A DNA stretch of 64,000 nt from Actinomadura rupiterrae (GTDB lineage: Bacteria; Actinomycetota; Actinomycetes; Streptosporangiales; Streptosporangiaceae). Below, piece by piece: positions 35,401-46,100 of the stretch. The first letter of the stretch is position 1, and each line of letters opens with the position of its first letter. The translations under genes were made by a program, and so were the position numbers. The stretch lies in assembly GCF_024172125.1 (NCBI RefSeq), contig NZ_JAMZEA010000006.1, positions 716,934 to 780,933 on the forward strand, given 5' to 3'. The notes under the pieces were generated by a model. That model ran no database searches. It was not told the origin of the DNA and worked only from the letters and a program-made list of their open reading frames with translations.

Positions 35401-38400
35401 AGGACGGCGAGTACGCCGATGACCAGGTCAGCAGACCGCGGCAGTTCGAGCGCGACGAAGCTCTCCGGGCCCGCGCCCTGCGCGGCGAGGTGCCGGGCCA
35501 GGCGGTTCGCCGCCGCATTGACCTCGGCATACGTCCATGAACGCCCATCGAACGACACCGCCACCGCATCAGGACGAGCAGCCGCCTGCGCCTCGAACAA
35601 CGCAGGAATCGTCGCCCGCTCGGCCACCGGAGCCGAGCCGCCCGCCCACTTGCGCAGGATCGTGCGGCGTTCGGAGCGGTCGAGGATCTCGGCGGCGGCG
35701 ATCGGCTCGTCCGGGGCGTCCACGAACTCGCGCAGCAGCCGTTCGAACCGCGCGGCCAGCGAGGACGCCGTGTCGGGGTCGAAGAGGTCGAGCGCGTACT
35801 CCAGCCCGGCCGAGATCCCGGCCGGGGCGCCGGACGCGTCGGTGAGTTCTTGCAGGTAGAGCGAGAGGTCGTACTTGGCGGTGCCGAGCGGGAGGTCCAC
35901 CGGGCCGCCGGTGAGGCCGTCGAGTTCGAGCGTCGCTTCCGGGTTGTTCTGGAAGGACAGCGCGACCTGGAACAGCGGGTGCCGGGCCATCGATCGTGCC
36001 GGGTTCAGCACCTCGACGAGCCGCTCGAACGGGACGTCCTGATGGGCGTACGCGCCCAGATCGGTCTCGCGCACGCGCGCGACCAGCTCGCGGAACGACG
36101 GGTTCCCGGACGTGTCGGTCCGCAGCACGAGCATGTTGACGAACATGCCGACGAGATCGTCCAGGGCTTCGTCCGTCCGGCCCGCGATCGGGGAACCGAT
36201 CGGGATGTCCGAACCGGCGCCGAGCCGAGTGAGCAGCGCGGCGAACGCGGCCTGCATGACCATGAACAGGCTCGCGCCGGATTCGCGAGCCAGCCCGAGC
36301 AGCGCGCCGTGCAGGCCGGAATCCAACTCGAACGTGAACGTGCCGCCCCGGTAGGACGCCTCGGCAGGTCGCGGACGATCAGCAGGAAGCGCAAGCTCCT
36401 CCGGCAGCCTGTCCAGCGCCGCCTTCCAGTACGCGATCTGCTCCGCGACCAGCGAGGACGGGTCGTCCTCCGAACCGAGAAGCGAGCGCTGCCAAAGCGT
36501 GTAGTCCGCGTACTGCACCGGCAGCGGCGACCACGACGGCGCCTCCCCCGAAATCCGCGAGACGTAGGCCAGAAGCACATCGCGTGCGAGCGGAGCCATC
36601 GACCATCCGTCGCCCGCAATGTGGTGCATGACCAGCAGCACCACGTGCTCGTCGGGCGCGAGCCGGAACAGCGCGGCGCGCAGCGGCGGCTCGGCGGACA
36701 GGTCGAAGCCCTGCCCGACGATCGCGGCCAGCGCGAGCGGCAGCGCGGACGGGGATGTGTCGGTGATCGGCATGCGCGGGCGGGCGGCTGCCGGGTCCAG
36801 GACCAGCTGGCGGGGCGTGCCCGCGACGTCCGGGAAGATCGTCCGGAGGGACTCGTGCCGGGTGACGGCGTCGGCCAGCGCCGCTTCCAGCGCGGACGGG
36901 TCGAGCGGGCCCTGGAGCCGCAGCGCGACGGGCATGTTGAACGTCGCGGACGGCCCGTCGAACCGGTTGAGGAACCAGAGCCGCTGCTGCGCGTACGAGA
37001 GCGGCAGGACGTCCGGACGATCTGCCGAAACCAGCGCAGGACGCGCAGCACCGGAGGCGCTGGCCAGCCGCGCCGAAAGCCCGGCGACGGTCGGCGCCTC
37101 GAACAGGGCGCGGACGGGCAGCTCCACGCCGAGCGCCGTGCGGATCCGGCTGACCAGGCGGGTCGCGGTGAGCGAGTCGCCGCCCAGCTCGAAGAACCCG
37201 TCGTCCACGCCGATCCGCGCGACGCCGAGAACCTCGGCGAACAGCCCGCAGAGGATCTCCTCCTGCGGCGAGCGCGGCGCGCGCCCGGACCCGGCGGAGG
37301 CGGCCTCCGGTGCGGGCAGCGCGCGCTTGTCGACCTTGCCGTTCACGGTCAGCGGCAGCGCGTCCAGGACGGTCAGCGACGGAACCATGTAGTCGGGAAG
37401 GTGCGCGGCTGCATGGCGGCGCAGCGCGGCGACATCGACCGTCGCGGGCACGACGTACGCAGCGAGCCGCTTGCCGCCCGGGGCGTCGGCGTCCTCGCGG
37501 ACGACGGCGACGGCCTGCCCGACGCCATCGAACCGGGCCAGCACGTTCTCGATCTCGCCGAGTTCCACCCGGAAGCCGCGGATCTTGACCTGGTCGTCGG
37601 CGCGGCCGAGGAACTCGATCGTGCCGCCGGAGGTCCAGCGTGCGAGGTCGCCCGTCCGGTACATGCGCGCGCCCGGCTCGGGGGCGAAAGGGTCGGCGAC
37701 GAACCGCTCGGCGGTCAGGGCCGTCCGGTTGAGGTAGCCGCGGGCGAGCTGGACGCCCGCCAAGTACAGCTCGCCGGGGACGCCGACCGGCGCGGGCTGG
37801 AGCGCGGCGTCGAGCACGTAGGCACGGGCGCCGGGGTGCGGGCCGCCGACCGTGGGCCGGGGCGCGTCCGCGACGACCACGCTCATGGTGTCGACGGACG
37901 CCTCGGTCGGGCCGTAGAAGTTCCGGACGGTCACGCCGTCGAGGCCCCGCAGGTCGTCCCAGAGCGCGTCGCTGATCGCCTCGCCGCCGATGAGCAGCTG
38001 CGACGGGCGGTGCTCGCCGTCCAGGAGCCCGGCCTCGCGGAGCGACTGGAAATGCGAGGGCGTGGTGTTGACCAGGTCGATCCGGTGGCCCGCGATGTAG
38101 GACGCGAACGCCTCCACGTCGCGCCGGTCGGTGTCGCCGATCAGGTGCAGCTCGTGGCCGTGGAACATCCACAGCAGGCCCATCCACGAGGTGTCGAACG
38201 AGAACGACGCGAGGTGCGCGAACCGCATCCGCCGCCCGGCCTCGGCCTCCGCCGGCTCGAAGAACCGGACGCGGTGCGCGTCGTAGTAGTTCAGGATTCC
38301 GGCGTGCGGGACGACGACGCCCTTGGGACTTCCCGTCGAACCGGACGTGTAGATGACGTAGGCCGCGTTCGCCGGGGAGATCGCCCGCCAAGGGTCGGTC

Positions 38401-40103
38401 GAGGGGCGGTCGGCCGAGAACGCCCCATGCTCAAGCGTGAGCGTGAGGACGGGGTTCGCGTCCTCCAGCATGGAGGCGATGCGGTCGACCGGGTATTCGG
38501 GATCGACCGGGACGTAGGCCGCGCCCGACTTCAGGACGCCGAGGATCGCGACGACGATCTCGGGCGTCCGGGGCAGGACGAGCGCTACGCGGTCCTCCGG
38601 GCCGATCCCCCGCGCGATCAGCTCGTGCGCGAGCCGGTTCGCGCGCTCGTTCAGCTGCGCATACGTCAGCGATTGACCGCACCAGACCAGCGCGACGTCG
38701 TCTGGTGTGCGGGCGGCCTGCGCTTCGAACAGGTCGATGACCGTGCCCGGACGCGGCGTCACGGCCGTGTCGTTCCAGGCGGCGATGCGGGCCGTCTCGT
38801 CGTCCCCGGCCAGGTCGAACGCGCCGATCAGGCGCTCGGGGTCGTCGGCGAACCGTTCCAGGACGCGCCGGACGCGCCCGAGCAGCGCGTCGGCGACGTC
38901 CTGCGTGTAGACGTCGGGCCGGTAGTGCAGGCGCAGCGCCATCCGGTCCGGTCCGGGCGCGGCGACCAGCGACAGCGGGAAGTGCGTCGCGTCGTAGGCG
39001 TCGGCACCGGCGATCCGGACGCCGTTCAGCGAGCCGTCCATGCTCGCCGGGTCGAACGGGTAGTTCTCCAGCACCGTCATGGTGTCGAAGAGCGGCCCGG
39101 CCTGCCCGGCCGCGCGCTGGATGTCGGTGAGGCCGAGGTGGTGGTGCGGGAGAAGCTCGGTCTGCTCCTCCTGGAGCCGCTCGACGAGCGCGCCGAACGG
39201 CTCGTCCTGGCGGAACCTGACCCGCACGGGGAGCGTGTTGATGAACAGGCCGATCATCTGCTCGACACCAGGCAGCTCCGGCGGACGGCCCGAGGCCGTC
39301 GAGCCGAACGCCACGTCGTCGCGGCCGAGCATCCGGCCCAGGACGATCCCCCACGCCGCTTGCAGGACGGTGTTGAGCGTCGCGTTGTGGCGGCGCGCGA
39401 CCCGCGTCAGCTTCCGGGTGAAGCGCTCCTCCAGCTCGGTGACGGCGCTGCCCGGCGGGACGGGACGGCGTCCGGCGGCCTCGGGCGCGACGAGGGACGG
39501 CTCGTCCAGCCCGGACAGCGCCTTCTGCCAGGCGACCTCGGCGGCGGCGCGGTCCTGCTTCGCGAGCCAGGCCAGGTAGTTCTTGTACGGGGTGACGCGC
39601 GGGAAGCCGGTGTCGTCGCCGCCCTGCACGTAGAGCAGGAACAGTTCGGTCGCCAGGACGGGCGTGGACCAGCCGTCCAGCAGGATGTGGTGGTTCGTCA
39701 GGATCAGCCGGTGCCGCTCCGGCCCGCGCCGCACCAGGACGAACCGCAGCAGCGGCGGATCGGTCAGCGGGAAGGGCCGCAGCCGCTCGCGCGCGACGAT
39801 CGCGTCCGCTTCGGCATCGTCCGCCGCGTCCGCTTCCTCCCACGGCAGATCGACCGAGCGCGGGATCACCTGGACGGGTTTGGACAGGTCCTCGTGCCAG
39901 AACGCCGCGCGCAGGTTGGCATGGCGGCGCAGCAGCGCCTCGGCGGACCGGCGCAGCGCGGCGGCGTCGAGCGGACCGTCCAGGTCGAGGACGAGCTGCG
40001 CGGTGTAGACGTCGGCCGCCGCGTCGTCCAGGACGGCGTGGAAGAAGAACCCCTGCTGCAACGGCGACAGCGGCAGGATGTCCTCAAGGTCCCCCCGGTT
40101 CAC
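32445..40103 (-). CDS. NRPS: modules 4 and 5 (C-A-T, C-A-T-E)
   Basis: The 2552-aa synthetase runs C4 8-430 (DCL-type, HHILLDGW), A4 450-935, T4 945-1015, C5 1030-1460 (LCL-type SYAQQRLWFL, HHIAGDGWS), A5 1485-1975, T5 1985-2055 and E5 2070-2520 (HHLVVDGVSW, EGHGRE, FNYLGR). A5 gives code DFWNIGMVHK, the standard threonine code. A4 gives DTMNLGFVDK, which I cannot assign; Asp at position 331 is seen in several basic-residue codes. GTG 40103 overlaps the previous stop as GTGA, so the longer upstream frame is not used. A5-T5 is nearly identical to A3-T3 of the first synthetase. Confidence 0.95.
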   Translation of the reverse strand: MNRGDLEDILPLSPLQQGFFFHAVLDDAAADVYTAQLVLDLDGPLDAAALRRSAEALLRRHANLRAAFWHEDLSKPVQVIPRSVDLPWEEADAADDAEADAIVARERLRPFPLTDPPLLRFVLVRRGPERHRLILTNHHILLDGWSTPVLATELFLLYVQGGDDTGFPRVTPYKNYLAWLAKQDRAAAEVAWQKALSGLDEPSLVAPEAAGRRPVPPGSAVTELEERFTRKLTRVARRHNATLNTVLQAAWGIVLGRMLGRDDVAFGSTASGRPPELPGVEQMIGLFINTLPVRVRFRQDEPFGALVERLQEEQTELLPHHHLGLTDIQRAAGQAGPLFDTMTVLENYPFDPASMDGSLNGVRIAGADAYDATHFPLSLVAAPGPDRMALRLHYRPDVYTQDVADALLGRVRRVLERFADDPERLIGAFDLAGDDETARIAAWNDTAVTPRPGTVIDLFEAQAARTPDDVALVWCGQSLTYAQLNERANRLAHELIARGIGPEDRVALVLPRTPEIVVAILGVLKSGAAYVPVDPEYPVDRIASMLEDANPVLTLTLEHGAFSADRPSTDPWRAISPANAAYVIYTSGSTGSPKGVVVPHAGILNYYDAHRVRFFEPAEAEAGRRMRFAHLASFSFDTSWMGLLWMFHGHELHLIGDTDRRDVEAFASYIAGHRIDLVNTTPSHFQSLREAGLLDGEHRPSQLLIGGEAISDALWDDLRGLDGVTVRNFYGPTEASVDTMSVVVADAPRPTVGGPHPGARAYVLDAALQPAPVGVPGELYLAGVQLARGYLNRTALTAERFVADPFAPEPGARMYRTGDLARWTSGGTIEFLGRADDQVKIRGFRVELGEIENVLARFDGVGQAVAVVREDADAPGGKRLAAYVVPATVDVAALRRHAAAHLPDYMVPSLTVLDALPLTVNGKVDKRALPAPEAASAGSGRAPRSPQEEILCGLFAEVLGVARIGVDDGFFELGGDSLTATRLVSRIRTALGVELPVRALFEAPTVAGLSARLASASGAARPALVSADRPDVLPLSYAQQRLWFLNRFDGPSATFNMPVALRLQGPLDPSALEAALADAVTRHESLRTIFPDVAGTPRQLVLDPAAARPRMPITDTSPSALPLALAAIVGQGFDLSAEPPLRAALFRLAPDEHVVLLVMHHIAGDGWSMAPLARDVLLAYVSRISGEAPSWSPLPVQYADYTLWQRSLLGSEDDPSSLVAEQIAYWKAALDRLPEELALPADRPRPAEASYRGGTFTFELDSGLHGALLGLARESGASLFMVMQAAFAALLTRLGAGSDIPIGSPIAGRTDEALDDLVGMFVNMLVLRTDTSGNPSFRELVARVRETDLGAYAHQDVPFERLVEVLNPARSMARHPLFQVALSFQNNPEATLELDGLTGGPVDLPLGTAKYDLSLYLQELTDASGAPAGISAGLEYALDLFDPDTASSLAARFERLLREFVDAPDEPIAAAEILDRSERRTILRKWAGGSAPVAERATIPALFEAQAAARPDAVAVSFDGRSWTYAEVNAAANRLARHLAAQGAGPESFVALELPRSADLVIGVLAVLKTGAAYVPIDPDYPADRIAYMVEDAAPVLTVTGVEVDGEYSSENLDVSVSPDNPAYVIYTSGSTGRPKGVVVPHQNVVRLLRSTEAWFSFGPDDVWTLFHSYAFDFTVWELWGSLLYGGRLVVVPYLTSRSPDEFLKLLASERVTVLNQTPSAFYQLMAADRDNPGTDLALRYVIFGGEALELGRLDDWYSRHPDDAPTLVNMYGITETTVHVSYVALDRVYAATAPGSIIGVGIPDLKVYVLDERLQPVPAGVVGEMYVAGAGLARGYLNRPDLTAERFVADPFGKSGERMYRTGDLGRWRKDGTLEYLGRADQQVQLRGFRIELGEIESALVRHEDVTDAAVVVRDEKLIAYAVPATPGMTLDAADLRRFVSAALPQHMVPATVVTLCALPLTSNGKLDRKALPDPDFQAKADSRAPRTAEEETLAALFAEVLGLQKVGIDDGFFDLGGDSIIAIQLVSRARQQGLAISPRDVFQHQTVAELAAVAQPVGKGEQAEVEAPGAALGTIPPTPIMRWFGRLYGPTADYSQRMLLVVPPDLGLGRLTAALQTVLDHHDMLRLRAADGVFEVPERGSVDAGQLVRRVDVEGLDDATFRTVLHKESLSARQRLAPSEGVMVQAVWFDAGPDRRGRLLVTAHHLVVDGVSWRIVLPDLVAAWAGAELEPVPTSFRRWAQKLTAEAVSPERAQEADLWREIEATGDPALADRKLDPAIDTFGSARHLTVELPADVTGPLLTDVPAAFHARANDVLLTALALAVADWRDGAETGVLVDLEGHGREEIVPGVDLSRTVGWFTSIFPVALDAGAPAWTEVESGGEAVGDALKRVKEQLRRIPDNGIGFGLLTGENADRETPQIAFNYLGRTAATEDDADWSPAGPDDNAALAGGQDDALGLVHAVEVNAHTRDLPSGPVLSATWTYAGGLFEEERIAVLADRWTAALRGLVAHVTEGAGGGFTPSDLSLVEIDQDEIDELAAELDLSDWELD
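33925..35640 (-). repeat. A-T block, copy 2 of a long near-identical duplication
   Basis: This stretch of the second synthetase (A5-T5) matches 41610-43335 in the first (A3-T3) almost base for base in places, for example around 35520-35640 versus 43200-43330. Both encode threonine-specific A domains. Recent duplication or gene conversion between modules is indicated. Confidence 0.8.
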
Positions 40104-43100
40104 TGCCTGTTCCTCCACGCCTCTTGCAGGGTGTCGATCTCGCTCTGGTCCAGGTCGACCAGCAGGTCGGACGCGGTGAAACCGCCCGCCTCGCCGGACG
40201 CCGCGTGCGCGACCAGGCCGCGCAGCGCCGCGAACCACGTCTCGGCCAGGTCCCGGACGTCGCCCGCGTCGAGCAGGCCGTCGGGGAAGGACCACACGGC
40301 GGTCAGCTCCGGCCCGGACGGCAGGTCGCGGGTGACGGCGTTGACCTCCAGCGCGTGCGCCATCGGCATCCGCGGGTCCTCGCCGGCGGGCAGCTCCTCG
40401 GGCGCGATCGTCCAGTCGCCGTCGCCGCCGGACTCGACCCGGCCCAGGTAGTTGAACGCGAGCTGCGCGGGCGGCAGCTCGGCCAGCTCGTCCGCCTGGT
40501 CGGCGTCGCCGCAGTACCGCAGCAGGCCGTAACCCAGGCCGCTGCCGCCCGGAACCGCGCGGAGCTGCTCCTTGACCTTCTTCAGCGCCGTCCCGACGAC
40601 CGGTCCGCCGCGCTCGATCTCGGCCCAGTCAGTGGTGCCGGGGTCGAGCCGGACGGGATGGATCGCGGTGAACCAGCCGGCCGTCCGGGACAGGTCCACG
40701 CCGGGAACGGCGTCCTCGCGTCCGTGGCCTTCGAGGTCGATCAGCACGCCGCCGGTCGTGCGCCCGCCGCGCCGCCTGCGCCAGTGCGTCACGGCCAGCG
40801 CGAGCCCGGTCAGCAGGACGTCGTTGACGCGCCCGTGGTAGGCGGCCGGGACGTCGGTGAGCAGCGGCCTCGTCACCTCGGCGGGCAGCGTCAGCCGGAC
40901 CGACGCGGCGCGCGCGGCGATGTCCACGCGCGGGTCGAGCGGCCGGTCGGCGAGATCCTGCTTCGGGCCGTCCGCGATGTCGAGCCAGTCGTCCAGGTCG
41001 CCGGTCACGGACGGGTCGGACGCGGCCGCGGTGAGCTTGCGCGCCCAGCCGCGGAACGACGTCGGGACGGGCTCCAGCTCCACTCCCGCCCAGGCGGCGA
41101 CCAGGTCCGGCAGGACGATCCGCCAGGACACGCCGTCCACGACCAGGTGGTGCAGGACGACCAGCAGCCGCCCGCGCTCCTCGCCCGCGTCCAGCCAGAC
41201 GAGCCGCGCGACCTCGCCGCGCGCCGGGTCGAGCGCGTCGCGCGCGGCGGCGGCCTGCTCGGCGGCGATCTTCTGGAGCTTGTCGGCGTCCAGGCCCGCG
41301 ACGTCCACGCGGGAGACCAGGTCGGCCGCGTTGACGCTCCCCTCGGGACGGACGACCGGCCGCCAGTCGTCCCCGTCCACGTCGAGCGTCAGGCGGAGCA
41401 TGTCGTGGTGGTCGAGGACGGTCCGGAGGGCCGCCGTCAGCCGGTCCAGGCCCAGGTCGGGCGGTGTGACCAGGAGCGTCGCCTGGTGGAACCCGGAGAT
41501 CAGCGAGGCGTCTCCGCCGACCCGCTCGCGCAGCCAGCCGACGATCGGCGTCACCGGGACCGGCCCGGTTCCGGCTCCGGACTCCTCGACCTCGACGCGC
41601 TCGTCCTCGCCTACCGGCTGCGCGACGGCGGCCAGCTCGGCGACGGTCTGGTGCTGGAAGACGTCGCGCGGCGAGATGGCGAGACCCTGTTGGCGGGCAC
41701 GGGAGACGAGCTGGATCGCGATGATCGAGTCGCCGCCGAGGTCGAAGAACCCGTCGTCGATCCCGGCCTTCGGGAGGTTCAGGACTTCCGCGAACAGCGC
41801 GGCGAGGGCCTCTTCCTCGGGCGTGCGGGGCGCGCGAGAGTCCGGCTTGGCCTGGAAGTCGGGGTCGGGAAGCGCCTTGCGGTCGAGCTTGCCGTTGACG
41901 GTCAGCGGCAGCGCGTCCAGGGTGACGACGGTCGCCGGGACCATGTGGTCCGGGAGCGTTGCATTCACGAACCGCCGCAGGTCGGCGGCGTCAAGCGTCG
42001 TGCCGGGCGCGGCCGGGACGGCGTAGGCGATCAGCTTCTCGTCCCGGACGACCACGGCCGCGTCCTTGACGTCCTCGTTCCGGGCGAGGGCCGCCTCGAT
42101 CTCGCCCAACTCGATCCGGAAACCGCGGAGCTGAACCTGCTGGTCGGAACGGCCGAGGTATTCGAGACGGCCGTCGTTCAGCCAGCGTCCGATGTCGCCG
42201 GTGCGGTACATGCGCGCGCCGGGTTCGCGGCTGAACGGATCGGCGATGAAGCGTTCGGCGGTGAGGGCCGGCCGTTTCAGGTAGCCGCGCGCCAAGCCCG
42301 CGCCCGCGACGTACAGCTCGCCGACCACACCGGCCGGGACGGGCTGGAGCCGCTCATCGAGCACGTAAACGCGCAGGTCAGGGATGCCGACGCCGATGAT
42401 GCTGCCCGGCGCGGTCGCCGCGTAGGCCCGATCGAGTTCGATGTACGAGACGTGGACGGTCGTCTCCGTGATCCCGTACATGTTGACCAGCGTCGGAGCG
42501 TTCTCCGCGTGACGGCTGTACCAGTCGTCGAGACGGCCGAGTTCGAGTGCCTCGCCGCCGAAAATGACGTACCGCAGCGCCAGATCGGTGCCCGGGTTGT
42601 CCCGGTCAGCGGCCATGAGCTGGTAGAACGCCGACGGTGTCTGGTTCAGAACCGTGACCCGCTCGGCCGCCAGCAGCTTCAGGAACTCATCCGGCGAACG
42701 CGAGGTCAGATACGGAACGACGACGAGACGGCCGCCGTGCAGCAGCGATCCCCACAGCTCCCAGACGGTGAAGTCGAACGCGTAGGAGTGGAACAGCGTC
42801 CAGACATCGTCCGGGCCGAAGGAGAACCACGCTTCCGTGGAACGCAGCAGCCGCACCACGTTCTGATGCGGAACGACCACACCCTTCGGACGGCCCGTCG
42901 AACCGGACGTGTAGATCACATACGCCGGGTTGTCCGGCGAGATCGCGACATCCAGGTTCTCGGACGAGTGGTCCCCGTCGACCTCGATGCTGCTGAGGGT
43001 CAGGACAGGCGAAGCGTCCTCGACCATGTAGGCGATTCGGTCGGCCGGGTAGTCCGGGTCGATCGGAACGTAGGCCGCGCCGGTCTTCAGGACGGCCAAG

Positions 43101-46100
43101 ATCGCGATCACCAGGTCGGCCGAGCGCGGGAACGACAGCGCGACGAACTGCTCCGGGCCGACGCCCTGCGCGGCCAGGTGACGGGCGAGGCGGTTCGCTG
43201 CCGCGTTGACCTCGGCATACGTCCACGAACGACCCTCGAACGACACCGCCACGGCATCAGGACGAGCAGCCGCCTGCGCCTCGAACAACGCAGGAATCGT
43301 CGCCCGCTCGGCCACCGGAGCCGAGCCGCCTGCCCAGGTGTCCAGGATCGTGCGGCGTTCGGCCGGGTCGAGCACGTCGACCTCGCCGACGCGGGCGTCC
43401 GGGGTGGCGAGAAGCTCGGTGAGGAAGCGGGAGAAGCGGGACGCCAGCGTGGCGGCGGTCGCCGGGTCGTACAGGTCGAGCGCGAACTCCAGCTCGCCGT
43501 CGATTCCGGCCGGGGAGCCGTCCGCGGCGGTCCTCTCGGTCAGCACCATGAGCAGGTCGAACCGGGAGACGCCGGCGTTGAGCGGTTCGGGCGCGGCGGT
43601 GAAGCCGGGCAGCTCGATCCGCGCCTCCGGGTTGTTCTGGAAGGTCAGCCCGACCTGGAACAGCGGGTGGCGGCCCAGGTGGCGCGGCGGGTTCAGCACT
43701 TCGACGAGCCGCTCGAACGGGACGTCCTGATGGGCATACGCACCCAAGTCGGTCTCGCGGACGCGCCCGACCAGCTCGCGGAACGACGGGTTCCCGGACG
43801 TGTCGGTCCGGAAGACGAGCATGTTGACGAACATGCCGACCAGATCGTCCAGAGCCTCGTCGGTCCGGCCCGCGATGGGCGAGCCGATCGGGACGTCCGT
43901 CCCGGCGCCGAGGCGCGAGAGCAGCGCGGCGAACGCGGCCTGCGCGACCATGAAGGGGCTCGCCCCGGTCGAGCGGGCCAGGCCGAGCAGCGCTTCGTGC
44001 GTCGCAGGCGGCAGGGTGAAGCGGGTCGTCCCGCCCCGGTAGGACGCCTCGGCAGGCCGCGGACGGTCAGCAGGAAGCGACAGCTCCTCCGGCAGACCGG
44101 CCAGCGCCGCCTTCCAGTACGCGATCTGCCCCGCGACCAGCGAGGACGGGTCGTCCTCCGAGCCGAGCAGTTCCCGCATCCAGAGCGTGTAATCGGCGTA
44201 CTGCACGGGCAGCGGAGCCCACGAGGGCGCATCCCCGGAAACCCGCGACGCGTATGCCGTCAGCAAGTCGCGCGCGAGCGGAGCCATCGACCAGCCATCA
44301 CCCGCGATGTGGTGCATCAGCAGCAGCACCACGTGCTCGTCGGGCGCGAGCCGGAACAGCGAGGCCCGCAGCGGAGCCTCGGCCGAGATGTCGAAGGCGT
44401 GCCCGGCGGCCATCCCCAGCCGGAGAGGCAGCTCGGCTTCGGTCGTCTCCACGACCACCAGCTCAGGCGTCGCGTCCTCAACGGCAAGAACATGCTGGCG
44501 CGGAACGCCATCGACGTCCGGCAGGACGGTCCGCAGCGACTCGTGCCGTCCGACGACGTCCGCAAGGGCAAGACGCAGCACCGACTCGTCCAGTGCGCCC
44601 TGGATCCGCAGCGCAACAGGCATGTTGTACGTCGCGGACGGCCCCTCGAACCGGTTCAGGAACCAGAGCCGCTGCTGACCGTAAGACAGAGGCACGATCT
44701 CCGGACGCGGTCGGCGGACGAGCGCGGCCCGGGACGGCTCGCCGTCCCCCGAACCGATCCGGGCGGCGAGCGCCTCGACGGTCGGGTGCTCGAACAGCGC
44801 CCGCACGGGCAGCTCGGCGCCGAGCGCCCGCCGCACCCGGCTGACCACGCGCATCGCGATGAGCGAGTCGCCGCCGAGGTCGAAGAAGTCGTCGTCGAGC
44901 CCGGCGCGGTCCACGCCGAGCAGCTCGGCGAAGATCGCGGCGACGGCGGTCTCTCGGCCGTCGCGCGGCGCCCGGTACTCGCGCAGCGGGACGGTCAGCA
45001 CCGGTTTGGGCAGCGCCTTGGTGTCGACCTTGCCGTTCGGGGTGAGCGGCAGCTCGTCCATGATCACCACGGCGGCCGGGACCATCGACTCGGGCAGATG
45101 CTCGCGGACGTGCGCGCGCAGCTCCTCCGGGTCGAGGGTCGCGCCGGGCGCGGCCACGACGTACGCGACGAGCTTCTTGACCGGCGCGACGGCCGAGCGC
45201 GTCGCGGCGGCCAGGGAAGCGGACGGCCCCTGCGCTGCGAGGGCGCCGAACGCCGAGCGCAGCGAAGCGGCATCGTCGCCGGTCAGATCGAGAGTCCCGA
45301 CCGGGGCGTCCGGCGTCTCGGCGAGCGCCCGGACGAGCCCGACCAGCTGCGCGACCAGGCGCTCGGCCGTGGCGCGGTCGAACACGTCGGCCCGGAACCC
45401 GAGCCGGAGCTGGAGTTCGGCACCCGGAACGGCGTCGAGCGTGAGCGGGTAGTGCGTGGAGTCGAGCAGGTCAGCGCCGGCGAGCCGGGTGCCCGCGCCG
45501 ATCTCCGCGCCGATCAGGGACGCGTCGAGCGGGTAGTTCTCGAACACCGTCATGGTGTCGAAGAGCGCGGGCACGCCCGCGAGCCGGTGCAGGTCGCCGA
45601 GGCCGTGGTGGTGGAACGGGATCAGCTCGGCCTGCTCGCCCTGGAGCCGGGCGAGCAGCGCGGCGGCGGTCTCAGCGTCGTCCAGCCGGACCCGGACGGG
45701 CAGCGTGTTGATGAACAGGCCGACCATCCGCTCGACGCCGGGCAGGTCCATCGGACGGCCCGAGACGGTCGCGCCGAACACCACGTCATCGCGTCCGAGC
45801 AGGCGGGCGAGGAGCAGTCCCCAGGCGGCCTGGACGACGGTGTTGGCGGTGACGCCGAGGCGGCGCGCGGTCCCGGCGACGGCCTCGGACAGCTCCGCGC
45901 CGAGCGGGACGCGGATCTTCTCCGGCAGTCCGGGCGGGGTGTCGGGCGCGCCGGGCGCGACGAGGGTCCCGCCGGGCAGGCCGTCCAGGGCCTTGGACCA
46001 GGCGGTGTCTGCGTCGGCGCGGTCCTGCCGGACGAGCCAGCCGAGGTAGTCCTTGTAGTCGGGCGCGCGCGGCGGGAGCTCGCCGGTGTAGAGGGCGAGC

